A stretch of DNA of 64,000 bases, taken from positions 40,642,964 to 40,706,963 of the forward strand of contig NC_049901.1 of assembly GCF_001411555.2 (NCBI RefSeq). Direction: 5' to 3'. This stretch comes from Juglans regia (taxonomy: Eukaryota > Streptophyta > Magnoliopsida > Fagales > Juglandaceae). A program made the translations under genes and the position numbers. The notes under the pieces are model-generated. The model made no database searches. It saw only the letters and a list, made by a program, of their open reading frames with translations, and was not told where the DNA came from. How positions within the stretch are numbered: position 1 is the first letter of the stretch; each line of letters opens with the position of its first letter. Shown here in pieces: positions 46,846-58,773 of this stretch.

Positions 46846-47694
46846 GTTTGTTTTGTAAGAGTATATCTCGGGTTTTATTCCTTCTTAAGAAAGAGAAAGC
46901 GATAGAGACACGTGGCATAATTTCTTTCCGAGGGCTCAGAGTAGTGAAGCCGGACGATTGGTCAGTGTGCTGGAGCCAATGAGCTGGGTTATAAATGGCA
47001 ACCAGATAAATATTTTCTGTATTTTCTTTGTTTTTCCCACTTTGTTCTCGCTCTTCTTTTTTTTTAATTTTGTTATCCATATATCTTGTACTTCCATTTT
47101 TTAAATCTAAAATGTTTTAAATAGTCAGTATGTACAGTAAATTTAATAAAATACTTGTATCGTATAATTAAAATTTAAAAGATAAATTTTAAAATTTTAA
47201 TCTTATAAATTAAAATTTATTATTTAAGTGATGTAAATGATGTAAATGATGTGTTACACACTAATTTAAAAATAAAATAAAATTATAAAATATATAAGAA
47301 ACACGTATTTAATTTTTAATATAATTATTAGATTAGTCCAACAAAGAGACTGGCCGGAACATTGGACGAATTTGTTTGGAAAAAAAGCCTTTAATGTTCA
47401 TATGGACTTGTCAACCTGATGCACTAAAAATATTGTAAAAAAAAAAAAAGGCAATCAATCAATCAAGGCATTCAATTTGAAAATTTAAAGTTGTTCGGGC
47501 ATTTCGTTGAATTAAAGTTAAATATCGAGAAATAAAATCTTCATAATCCAATTCCAAAACAATAGTTAATTTTTACAATTCTTAATTTATTCTATATTAA
47601 AATTTTTGGGACATTTTTGTTATATAATCTGAAGCATTTTTATTCGTTTGAGTGCAGCTTGGTCCTGTCACAAAACTAATAGGAAATCTCCTAT

Positions 47695-47873
47695 TGAGAA
47701 ATGATAGTTATAGTCGTAAGTGTGCAAACATCATAAAATTACTTTAAAAAAAAGTAAATAAATATGGAACCTAAATGAAAAGAAAATTAATTTTTTAATA
47801 ATAGACTTTACTCTCTTTCAAAATAACTGCACGACGTTTATGTACTCTACGACTATACATATCATTACTCATA
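47695..47873. mobile_element. Inner MITE, same family as 13605-13766
   Basis: The left end GAGAAATGATAGTTATAGTC and reverse complement of the right end (GAGTAATGATATGTATAGTC) form the inverted termini. Confidence 0.65.
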
Positions 47874-47878
47874 TTAAA

Positions 47879-47926
47879 CAAACTGACGTCATTTTGACCA
47901 GCATACCATTGCATGACGTCAGTTTG
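47879..47926. repeat. Perfect 14-bp inverted repeat containing TGACGTCA twice
   Basis: CAAACTGACGTCAT at 47879-47892 is mirrored by ATGACGTCAGTTTG at 47913-47926 with a 20-bp spacer. TGACGTCA is itself a palindrome and the core recognised by many bZIP factors. No gene starts nearby, so any regulatory role is speculative. Confidence 0.7.
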
Positions 47927-47980
47927 CTTAAAAGAAGATTCAGTTATTTTTGTAACAGGACCCAAGCTGCACCCAATTCG

Positions 47981-49905
47981 TTATAAACATGACTGGAATG
48001 CAAGACTAGACTCTTATGAGTGAAATTTGTAAGTAAACTGACCCTATGGTTTTAATAGAAAATTGGTTGAGAATTTGCAGGGATTACATCTAGAGAGTGA
48101 CATGTCTTCTGTTCCTCGTAAAAGATCAGCATTGGGTTCCTATGTGCTATAGATCAAACGTAAAGAGGAGTTGAAGGAATCCTGTGTTTGAGATTGCAAA
48201 TATTCCCTGAAAATAAAAAAGAAGAAAAAAAAAAAAGGGAGAGAAAGAAACAAGAAAGAGTTTTCAAGAGACCCACCCACCCATGACCACGATCGAGTGC
48301 AAGTTGTGTGCTCGAATAGCTTCTTTTGCTTTAGTTTACTACCAAAGAGGATAGATCGAGCTGGCATATGTTTGTGAAAACGATGGCAAAAAAATAAAGA
48401 AAAATAATTATATGATTTTAAATTTTATGTGGTTAGATAATGTATCTTAATCTATAGAGTTGTAGAAAATCTTATTCTCTTGAGTGATGACAAAATACAC
48501 TTTGGATGAAAATACATCGTCCAATCATATTGTTTATAATTACATATTTATATGATTGTATAACATAAATCATAATTTTATAATTTTGAATTATTCACTT
48601 GAATGAATATTGAGCGAATTATATGCTTGATGTTTGCTCAAGCGGCATATCTAAAAAGTGTTGAACTAATTTTTTTTCTGAATTTCGCTTGAACGACCTT
48701 TTATTTAAAAGTCGAACAAACTAAAAATACAAGAAATAAAAAATAAAAAAAATACTTTTAATTTGGTGGTCTTTCGAGTTACATCTCTCCGGAGATGTTG
48801 CAGGCTGAACTTGAAAGAGAGCTCTAATGGGTGAGCCGTGAAGCCGACTTAGCCGAGCCAAGAGGGGGGCAGGCAGATTTGCTCATTTACGAAGCATGGC
48901 ATAATTCCATGGAATTTAGGAATATCCATTATCGATCTCTTAACCCGAAAATGCTTTTTTTAAAATAAAATAAACAAAGCTGGCTCTCTCACCCTTATCC
49001 TCATCTTGAATACATGTCCACTCGTCCCGACCAAGGTAAGGGTAAATCCGGTATTTGACATCTCTATCTGCCATCTGGAACTGATTCATGCCAGGACGCA
49101 ATGTAACTTGGCAGGTCCACAGGTGGACTTTGGACTGTTTTGGCCCTTTCCGAGAGAGAGAGAGAGAGAGGGGAAGATTCCGATTCTCTCTTTGGGATAT
49201 GCTTGCCCTCGGAATAGAGCTTTCAAGTTCCCTCCTATTTCTTTCCCAAATTTTTTTTATTTTCCTCAATTTTTTTCTTTACTTTCTTTGATTCTTTCTA
49301 TGCTTTTGGTGTGTGAAGCTTTAAGAAACGTTTCTTCTTGTTCCAATTCTTCAACTGTCCTCATCTACGTACCAAAACATGATTTGCTTAATTTAGGGTA
49401 ATAAAAGGAATTTTATTTTTATGTGTCTAAAATGGGTTTGATGTATTATGTACATTGGCCAACTTAAAAATGCGCAATACTACACTTTATTATATATATA
49501 TATATATATATATTTCTTGATCAAATGATATGTAAAAGTTATATCATTCATATGTGATTGATGATGATCTTTCCTGTACGGTATGTATTATTATAAGAAT
49601 AGTGTTAAAATTACGTGATTGACCTTTTTTTATTATTTATTTTAAACATGAGCGGCACTCACAGCTTAAATAAGCGCCGAGCGCGTATAACAAAACCAAT
49701 CAATTTATTTATTTCAATTTAATATTCAAAATAGGAAAACAATTTAAATTTTCATAGGATACTTGTATCCATCTTGATGTTTGAAATATTTTACCCATTT
49801 GATTTAGATATAATAAAGCTTATAATTAAGTAATTAACTCTCTTTTTCTCACTTCCAAAACCACTTAAGAAGATTAAACATACATACACATATGTATTAT
49901 ATATG
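47981..49905. other. Gene-free stretch
   Basis: No gene recognised. It has a (GA)n run at about 49153-49171, a (TA)n run at 49491-49513 and a GC-richer block at 48780-48890 and 48970-49200 of unknown origin. Confidence 0.5.
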
Positions 49906-50077
49906 AATAATGTTACTCATCATCTTAATTTTCATCATCTTTTCATCATCTTATAATGTGACATTAGGTGATTAAAAATTATTTATTATATTTTACTTGT
50001 GAACTTATCATTTAATACCACATCACGAGATGATGAGAAGATGATGAGAGTTAAGATGATGAATAGAATTTTTCATT
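49906..50077. mobile_element. MITE of the CATCATC family
   Basis: The left arm has TTACTCATCATCTTAATTTT and the right arm GTTAAGATGATGAATAG, which are complementary. The motif ATGATGA recurs several times in each arm. Confidence 0.65.
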
Positions 50078-50199
50078 ATATATATAGAGAGAGAGAGAGA
50101 GTTAGGAATATTCCTCTTCAAAGTTCCTTTATGCTCCCCTCGATGGTGTAGCTGCTCTTGAAAGCTGGCGGTTTATCATCATCTGTATCATTATTAAGC

Positions 50200-50234
<35 letters not shown>
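50200..50234. repeat. (TA)n microsatellite
   Basis: A run of TA units interrupted once by TG, at 50201-50234. Confidence 0.9.
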
Positions 50235-50718
50235 CCAAGTCATAATCATAAAGAAAATGTGAAAGCTACACTTATGATTCAAAATCGATCTGTCTGAGAT
50301 TTCTGTCATGACTTTGGGTTCGGGATATCTATATATGATTAGTCCTAAGAGATTTGTTTTGATAATGGAAGGATTTTCTAATTTTGGAAGCAGGCGGAGA
50401 AGAAAAAAAAGATGAGACAAAAGCATGGCAGTTTGGTTACTTGTCTCTTCTCTTATTCATTATATTATTTTGTTTTGTTTTGTTTTGTTTTGTTGGGAAA
50501 ATGATATACTTATAAGTTATAACTGTTTACAATTATCTTACAACTTTATATTAAATGGATGATACTTTTGTAAAATTAAAAATTATTTATAATGAAGTTG
50601 CCTGCTTGCATTGGCTGGTTGTAACATTGGTTGTAAGTTAGTTAATTGTATTCCATTAATTAAGATAAAAATAAAAACATTTTTCAGAATAATTCCTAAG
50701 GAGACTAACTAGATTTGT

Positions 50719-51053
50719 AGTGTTTGTTTGGTAATACAACTATTTTCAGATATTTCATTATCAAAACATCACTTAAATATAAAATATTTTCAATTTCAAA
50801 TTTTTAAATTTTTTATCTAATCATTATCTAATTATTACAATTTCTCCAAACTCTCAAATAATACACAAAAAATAATATTACTTTTTCACATTTCACAATA
50901 AAAATTATATTCAAATAATTTTTTAACTTTATAATATTTTTATTCAAATTTTTCTATATCATTTTCCAAAATCTAATAAAATATCTTAACTCAAACCATT
51001 TCACTATTATTTACAGATATATTGAAATATTCTAAATATCTAAACGGGCCCTT
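50719..51053. mobile_element. Tourist-like MITE, long copy
   Basis: The left end TGTTTGTTTGGTAATA and right end TATCTAAACGGGCCC are inverted. It carries CTCAAACCATTTCACTATT and an AT-rich middle. Confidence 0.6.
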
Positions 51054-51717
51054 AACATATACCTAGACGACTAAGAATATGAATTCCGGCCGATCTAAGA
51101 ATGGATGCATTTAAATGAAATTCGAAAGAGAAGTGCTACAATTGAAAATAGATCGCACAAAAATAAATTTGTAAACTGACATAATTTCATATAATACATT
51201 AGATTTATTTTATAATAAAAATAAATTTATAATTTAACGTATTGTATCAAACCATTAATTCTAATAAGAAAATTTAAGTAAGAAAATATTTAATCTAAAA
51301 TATTTTATAATATTTAGGTTTAATACGGATTGGGGATACTCAAGAAAATATACTTTTAGTCTTTTAGAGGTATGTTGTTAATACAAGAATGTGAAAATTT
51401 AAATATATAAAAAATAAATTTATAAGTTAGTGCAAATAATACATCCATAAATCTGATCTAGCAAATTCAGGAGGGTGATCATTGTTTGAAGAACATGCAG
51501 TGATCATCATATATATAATTCCCATATCCTCCTCCTTTTGTGGATCATACCATTCTCGAGTATCACAAATGGTTAGCCATGCTGTAAGCTGTACACGTGG
51601 CATGACTCTGCGACTTAATTTGGTGAATAAATCACTGACAACTAAATAAGATATGAAAAATTTTACAACACACGTTGGTTGAGAAAAAAATAAATAAAAG
51701 AAGAGTAAAGCTACTTT

Positions 51718-52140
51718 CACCGCTCCCGATCCCGTTATATTTTTTTTTTTTCTATTTAGTAATTAAGTAAGTATTTTTTAATGATATTATAATTTTTTAT
51801 TTTTTATAAATATTTTATAATGTTAAAAAAATACATGTATAAAAAAGTAAAATAAAAAAAATATAATATTTTACACTATTGGTGGCTCCCAGCGTGACTG
51901 AGAGCGGTGGCTGTAGAGCCACCCATACAAGAATTCTTTTGCTCAATAGATATGTGGTGATGAAGGAGTGAGCGTTGGGAGCTCCCGTTAGTGTATTTTA
52001 TATTTTTTTTTACTTGTTTCACATATATTTTTTAAACACTTTTAATAATATTTTAAAAAATAAATTCACAATATCACTAAAAAAATAGAAAGCGGTGCTA
52101 CTCTGTTGCCTGAATAGCACCGCTCCAAGTGATTCATATA
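51718..52140. mobile_element. Non-autonomous Mutator-style MITE cluster with CACCGCTCC/GGAGCGG ends
   Basis: CACCGCTCCCGATCCCG at the left, GTGGCTCCCAGCG and GAGCGGTGGCTGTAGAGCC in the middle, TGGGAGCTCCCG near 51980 and GCACCGCTCCAAG at the right end look like overlapping or nested copies of one small family. Related ends occur in the 57845-58764 element. Exact boundaries are unclear. Confidence 0.4.
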
Positions 52141-52684
52141 AAAGAAATTATTTTTAAGATTACATAGTCATATTCTTTTTCTAAAAAAGTGTACAAAACT
52201 TAAATATGTTAAAACTATATCTAGTTAGGATTATTCTCATAGAGCAATATATAAGGGTTTTGAATGTCTTATTCTCCATGCATTTGGGTTCTTTAAGAGC
52301 AATGAATTAGCATATACCAGAAAAAAAAATGATAATTAAAAAGAAGATAAAAATTTCAGATTATACTAATTAGCACTTGTTCGGTCTTTTCTTTTGGTCC
52401 CTCGAATCTATGCTGATAATTGCAATTTTTGGTATTTATTTCCTAGTTTTTTTCACAATTGATGTTTGAAAATAATATAAAATAGAGAACAATATCTGCT
52501 ATCATGTTTAATATTCGCATTTATCTCATTACGTAACTAAAGTATTCCATAGAAAATATACATTAGAATATTCCGCCATGATGATATATAGTATATATGA
52601 CTTAATTCGTTTATTTATTTATTTATTTTTTTAAAATTATCCTACTTTCTCCTTAGAAGAGAGGTCACACTAATCTTGGAGTTT

Positions 52685-53013
52685 AGGGGATGTTTGAGGA
52701 ACGAGATTAAATTAGAATTTTGTAAATAGTAGTGAAATTATTTGACTTTAAATTTTATTGGATTTTGAAAAATGAGAAAAAAAAAGTTAAAAAAAATATC
52801 ATAAAATTAAAATATTACTATAATATAATTTTTTAATATTGTTTTTATTTTGAGATTTGAAAAAGTTAAATTATTTTTTATGTTTTATTTAAAATTTAGG
52901 TAATAATTAGATGAAAAATTAAAAAATATTTATGTTTAAATAATTAGGAAAAAAATTATAAAATAAAATGAAATGAATCGAAATGAATTGTATTTTCCAT
53001 ACAACACCTAAAC
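52685..53013. mobile_element. Tourist-like MITE, degenerate
   Basis: The left end AGGGGATGTTTGAGGA and right end CAACACCTAAAC are imperfect inverted repeats. The internal words resemble the other family copies. Confidence 0.5.
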
Positions 53014-54359
53014 TCATATATATTAAACTGTGGAGGCAAGAAAGAGAGACATGTAAAGTGAATTTTATACTATTTATTAAATATTTAATGCCATATAAAG
53101 GATTTATTTAGACAGTTATAAAGAAATTAGAAGCTACTCTATACGTCGCTTGATATGTCAAATTAGAAAACTTATTTCGTTATAAAATAAATTTGACGTA
53201 TGTTATCAAGTATATCAACTTGTAAATTTATTTAAATAAAATATGTGTATAGAGTTGGCACTAATTATCTTTTAAAAAACACACCATCTAGTCGCAAGAA
53301 TTCCGGGAACACATTAATTATGGGTCTTGCTTCAATAAAAATTAGGAGATGTAATATGTGATAGGATCTGTAAACTCAATATGAACATAATATGAAATTA
53401 GTAAGTTTGAGTTTGATATAAATGAGTTTAGATCAAAACGAGTTAACTTGTTTAGACACAATTAATAAACGGGTCAACCCATTTAACTCAAAATCAATCC
53501 GTAATAACTCGTTTAAATTTTTTTTCAAAATTACAAATTCATTATTATTGAGTTATAATATTGATATTTCTCAATATTCTTATATTTTTATTGTTGAGAT
53601 TGTAATTCTGGACCTATACTCATATTTATTATTGTAAGATTTGTAATATTAGTTTTATTATAAGTTAACATTTAAAAAATATTGATATTTTTTTTAATAG
53701 GTAGTCTTATTATTATTTTTAGATATTGTGACTACTGATAAATATAGATTTTAATTTTTATTATAAAATTATGTTAATCAAGTCACAACCTGTTATTTAA
53801 AGGGGTTCAGATTAGGATTTGATATTTATCTTAACGAGTTGAGTTTAAATTGATTCATTTAATCTAATATTTATGACTTAAATCGACAAGAACATGACTA
53901 TAACAAGAATTGCCACCCCTAAATAAAATTCACGTTTTGTCTTATCCAGGCAAACATGTTCTATACATGAAAAGTCCAGTAAGTGCCAGAAGCCCACGAC
54001 TGGAGTCCTTTTAATTTAAGACATCCAAGCCCAGATAGCCCCAGCAGACTTTTGGGCAAATATTATTATTTTTTTCTTTGGTGCATAGCAGGTTTATAGA
54101 TTGGAAAATGATAGATACACCAGAAAGTCTTATCATTTGTACTAATCATGGTTTTTCTTTTTAGTATTTGGGTTTGCTTCATTTTTAATATTGCTTTTTT
54201 TTTTTAAAAAAAAAAAACACATAAAAAAAATCCTAAAAATAAAAAAAAAAAATTTTACACAGTCGGTACAAATCCTTTGTGGGTTTTCTTTGGTGGCCCT
54301 AGCAGCTTCCTTATAGAATATATCTGCCTATAACTTAAAAGCATCTATAACATCTACAG
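53014..54359. other. Gene-free AT-rich stretch
   Basis: No gene or clear element was recognised. 53400-53900 contains ACGAGTTAACTTGTTTAGAC- and GACTTAAATCGACA-like words that may be ends of an unrecognised repeat. Confidence 0.45.
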
Positions 54360-54482
54360 TAATGAACAGTAACCATGACCATGAACAGTAACCATGAACA
54401 GTAATTATCTTCCTCATCACGTCCATCTCTGCCTCTGCCTCTGCCTCTGCCTCCGCCTCCCTCTCTATCCTCATAGAAACCC

Positions 54483-54850
54483 ATGGCAAAATCACCACAA
54501 AAACTCACGGCAAAATCATCACAAAAACTCACAGCAAATCACCACACAAATAGCACAAAATCAAAAAATCACCTCACAAATCACCAAATCAACACAGCAA
54601 AATCATCACAAAAACTTACGGTAAAATCATCACAAAAACTCACGGCAAATCACTACACAAATACCACAAAATCAAAAAATCACTGCACAAATCACCAAAT
54701 CAACACACAAGTTTCACACAGATCACAAATCAACGCACGGGGAGAAACCAAATCACCACAAAATCACCAAAAAAATACAACAAAATCAAAAAATCACCAC
54801 ACAAATCACCAAATCAACATATAAATTTCCACACAAATCACAAATCAACA
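54483..54850. repeat. About 111-114-bp tandem repeat, three copies
   Basis: AATCAAAAAATCAC followed by ACAAATCACCAAATCAACA occurs at about 54560, 54671 and 54785. Shorter sub-repeats of AAAATCATCACAAAAACTCA lie within it. The plus strand stays open through it (54483-54824, a 113-residue low-complexity ORF), which I do not regard as a gene. Confidence 0.8.
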
Positions 54851-55220
54851 CACGGGGAGAAACCCGTGCGTGTAGAGGAAGAGAGAAGGTGATGGGCTTC
54901 GACCTGTTGTGGCGGGAGAGAGAGAGGTCTGTGGGGACGAGCTCGGCGGGCTGCTGGTGGTGGTACGGTGCCGTAAGGGTGGCTAACGGCGGCCATACGG
55001 GGAGAAACCCGTGCGTGTAGAGGAAGAGAGAGACCTACGAGCTTCGGCCTGTTGCGGGGGCAGAGAGAGAGGTCGTTGGGCACCAGATCGGCGTGGGGAA
55101 GGTCGCCGGTCGCTGGGCTTGGTGGTGGCGCGGTAGCGGCGGCCGGTTGCGCTGGGCTGAGCCGAGGAGAAGACATCGAGAGGGAGAAAGGCGTGCGGCT
55201 GGAGGGAGGGAGGAGAGAGA
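54851..55220. repeat. GC-rich block with a 145-bp direct repeat
   Basis: ACGGGGAGAAACCCGTGCGTG starts at 54852 and again at 54997, each time followed by AGAGGAAGAGAGA and, after a short variable part, a CTTCG-CCTGTTG block and AGAGAGAGAGGTC. The strong GC excess against the surroundings suggests a transposon internal region; the minus-strand 112-residue ORF here is rich in Pro, Ala and Arg without motifs. Confidence 0.7.
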
Positions 55221-55259
55221 GGGAAGAATGAAAATGAAATAAAAAGTTAGGGTTTTGAG

Positions 55260-56005
55260 ATTTTAAATCTCAACCATTTATTTTCAATCCTCATTGATCT
55301 AACAGTAAAGATTAAAACATTAAAAATAAACTATGAAGATTAAAATATTAAAAATAAACTAATTTAAAATAGATAATTGCAATATAAATTCAACTTTAAT
55401 TTATAAAATATTAATATTTTATCATTAAATAAATGATAGAGTTTTGTTAAATATTTTTAAAAGAGTAAAATCATATAAATAATTAGAATTTTTAATATAA
55501 TTTAAATCTCATAATATTTTTAATTAATTAAAATCATTTAAATAAAATGATTTTCTACCATTATAATATTTTTGAAATTTCCAAAATAGAAGAGACTTAC
55601 TTTAGTGATGAAAAAATATGAGAACAATATAGAAATAAAAGACTCTGTATTTTTTTAGTACTCCCCGGGTCATTGAGTAGTATGGTTGAATTCTACAATT
55701 CATATATTGCAAGTGAGGGGAAAAGAAAACTTTTTGGGATTTAAATCTAACATTTCATCATAACTCTCCAAATTAGATCCAATGATGAAAATTTAAATAC
55801 TGATTTAAATTAATTTAAAATATATAATTAACATATAAATATCATATCATAAATAAATTATCAAATTTAATTTATAAAATACTAATCTTTCATCATTAAA
55901 TAAATGATAAAATTTTGTTAAATATTTTTAAAAAAGTAAAACTATATAAATAATTAAAATTTTAACATAATTTAAATATGATAATATTCTTAATTAACTA
56001 AAAAG
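55260..56005. repeat. Pair of about 270-bp direct repeats, 471 bp apart
   Basis: AAATAAATGATA(G/A)A(G/A)TTTTGTTAAATATTTTTA occurs in both copies (about 55430 and 55901), within longer similar blocks at 55260-55540 and 55738-56005. The arrangement may be two related element ends. Confidence 0.7.
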
Positions 56006-56224
56006 AACTGTTACAGCTATCGAAAAAGTAATCCGAAAATGTGTCCTGAATATGTATTTCACTTTTTTATTTTTCTTTTCTTTTTTTATGTATATTTTTA
56101 ATCATCATAAACATTTTTTAAAAAAATAAAAAATTTACAACATTATTAAAAAACACTTATTTAATCACTAGGTTTAAAAAAAAAAATATTAGGCAAACGT
56201 CCATTGGACGTTACACTACCGCTA

Positions 56225-56258
<34 letters not shown>

Positions 56259-56259
<1 letters not shown>

Positions 56260-56539
56260 GAGTAATGTTATATATAGTATTAGAATGTACAATTTCTATA
56301 TATTTGTTTTTTTTTTAAAAGTAAGGATTATTATTAAAAAAATAATTTTTTCTTGTGGATCCTTAGACTTACTCACTTTTTTTGAAGGGAGTAAGCGAAA
56401 TCTTTTGCAATCCTAGAGTGAGCAGTTCCCACGTACTCCATTTGAGAAAAGTAGATCCTAAACTTATCCATTTTTCTCAAAATGAATATAACATAAATTG
56501 CATACTCCAAGATTGTATTATTGTATATAGCATTACCCC
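56259..56539. mobile_element. MITE with AGTAATGTTATATATAG ends
   Basis: The left end AGAGTAATGTTATATATAG and the reverse complement of the right end (AGGGGTAATGCTATATACAAT) are inverted. Preceded by a (TA)n run at 56227-56254. Confidence 0.6.
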
Positions 56540-57592
56540 TATTTGAATCTGCAATATATATATAGACTTATTCTATTTAAATGACTATTTAATTTACACA
56601 ATATTTTTAAAATACAATTGCATAATATAAAAGAATATATAAAATCATATATATTGTATTGTTAACCTTGCTTTGTCATATGGTCCTAACTATTGTTACA
56701 AAAGTCTTATATATATGCTAGTCGAATATTAATTTGGTTATATATAAATGGTTTAACTCTTAAACTACTACAACATACAGGAATCTGTTTTTTTGGACCA
56801 AAATTTTTATTGCTAAAAAGTGATTTAGTTGCGAATGTGTCCGGATCCTAACAACCGGCCTCTTATACTCCAACTGTTATGACTGTTCATTCTATCAACA
56901 TTCTGATCTAATTATAATTATTTTTCTTTCAGTATCTTCACTCACTTATCAATATTCAAAAAATATATATGATGACTATCATGTAATAGCATTATCATGT
57001 TATCGGACCATATATAAGATATTGGTTTTTCTATATATATTTCGAATTAAGTCTGATTATATATATATGACTGGATATATATACGTAGTACATGAGTTTG
57101 CTCTTGGATGAACAGTAGTGTCTAGACTCTTCTCTTCTTGGATATATACGTACACACGAAAACGACAGTAACCAACCTCAAAACCTAATCGATCGTGTGA
57201 ATTTGTATCTTAGAAAAAACCTCAAAAACCAAGAGACTTTAATTTCTCGATCGTATATTGGGGGGGGGGGTCCTAATTTATATGACCTACATGCATGCAT
57301 CCATATATATATATATATATATGGGATCGGGTAGGCCTTGTGCCTTTCGTCTTCCCTGTATTCATGATTAGGTTTCGAGGTTGGTTATTGTCACTTTCTC
57401 TGCATAATTTTCTGTTTATGAGTACGTACCAAAACGTGTGGAGATGGAATAAACCTAACTTTCACGCCAAATATTTGAAGTACCTCCCTCGTGTATATAA
57501 TTGCTCTCTCTTACTACCGGCCTACCTAGCTATTAACTAGCTAATTATTAAGTCAAGCGTATGACCACCTTATATAAGTTAGTTGTAGACAA

Positions 57593-57803
57593 GGCTTCGT
57601 TTGAGTTTGGATAGCATAAGTATTTTATCCCATTATTATATTTTTTTTAAATTCTCATGTAAAATTTAATAAATAATTTAATTTTTTCAAATCTTTAAAT
57701 TAATAATAATATTAAAAAATAATATTATAATAATATTTTATTTTATTTTTAATTTTAATTTCAATTCATCTCATCTCATCTCAAATCACTATCTAAACGA
57801 TAT
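57593..57803. mobile_element. Tourist-like MITE
   Basis: The left end GCTTCGTTTGAGTTTGGATA and right end TATCTAAACGATA are inverted. It contains CAATTCATCTCATCTCATCTC. Confidence 0.6.
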
Positions 57804-57844
57804 CTAAAACTTTTGCTTCGTAGTAATATGTATTATTCTATAGA

Positions 57845-58764
57845 GAGAAGCTAGGGAGCGGTTGGGCTGTTAATATTAGAAGAGCAGCCCTACAATAATA
57901 TGGTGACACGTAGAAGATTAATAATGTTTACTCTGTACTAGCATATACCTGATCAACAACCCAAACGAAATCCTCACTCCTTTGTCTTCCCGAAGATCCC
58001 AACCCAAATGAAATCCCACCACACACTCATCCTCGATGGCGCTTGACCCATTCGTTGGCAAGGACGAAGCTCCACCCAGACGGTGACAGATCTCGATCCA
58101 GATGGTGACGATGTCGATTCGGCAATTCATGACTAATATCGATTTATGTTTGAGAGATTTTTGTGTTAGCTTTTCATGAAAACAGAGTTAAAAAATATGA
58201 GTTCTTATATAAAATGGAAGCTTTTACAACTGATAAGCTTTTATGTTTGGAACGCTTTCACGTTTATTTTGAATGTATTGGACAAATTATAGTTTTGCTT
58301 AAGTAAGCTGAAACTATGAGCGTATTTTGCAGCTACATTTAAGAAGAATGCATTGGTATTATTCCCTAAGAATCATAGTTAAATGGTTTTGAAAGTCCAT
58401 CCTTTTTTACTGACCCAGTGAACTTAGGATTGTATTATTTATGAAGGTCCATTGGCCTATTTTTGTTTTAAGTATATATTAGATTTCTTCATTGTAACCT
58501 TGTTTGGAAAATTAGTTTAATTTTCAATTGTTCTAGAATCAACCAGGTGGTGGTGCAAAGAGTCGGCGACGATGGCAACAACGTAAAAGAGTTTGGCTTG
58601 TTTGAAATGCATGGGGAAGAGAAAACACGGGAATGAGGAAGCACTTGCGGTGATTTTGTGTGGTAAGATTGCATTTTCGTGTTGTATTTTTTTTCTACGT
58701 GTCACCATCTCATTGGAGGGCTGCTCTTCTAATTTAAACAAACCGACGGCTCCCAGCGCTTCTC
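57845..58764. mobile_element. Mutator-like element with 9-bp target duplication
   Basis: TTCTATAGA flanks the element exactly (57836-57844 and 58765-58773). The termini begin GAGAAGC and remain similar for about 72 bp, including the shared ATTAGAAGAGCAGCCCT and TGGTGACACGTAGAA. These are hallmarks of Mutator-like DNA transposons. At 920 bp it encodes no transposase. The inner block 57950-58135 is GC-richer, as in Pack-MULEs that carry host gene pieces, but no captured gene was identified. Confidence 0.85.
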
Positions 58765-58773
58765 TTCTATAGA

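Larger units (their letters stand above)
47644..47980. mobile_element. MITE with about 32-bp termini, carrying a nested MITE
   Basis: The left terminus CGTTTGAGTGCAGCTTGG-TCCTGTCACAAAA matches the reverse complement of the right terminus (CGAATTGGGTGCAGCTTGGG, then TCCTGTTACAAAA). Inside lie the MITE at 47695-47873 and an inverted TGACGTCA pair at 47879-47926. Confidence 0.7.

Noticed and set aside
49006..49401. 131-codon plus-strand frame
   Set aside because: It runs through a (GA)n microsatellite and a T-rich tract; there is no motif and no continuation.
51427..51720. 97-codon minus-strand frame
   Set aside because: It has no recognisable domain, lies in AT-rich DNA beside MITE debris and has no supporting exon structure.
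54483..54824. 113-codon plus-strand frame rich in Lys, Asn, Ser and Thr
   Set aside because: It is generated by the ACAAATCACC-type tandem repeat; the residues are periodic and of low complexity.
54838..55176. 112-codon minus-strand frame rich in Pro, Ala and Arg
   Set aside because: It lies in a GC-rich direct-repeat block with no domain and no splice context, so composition explains it.
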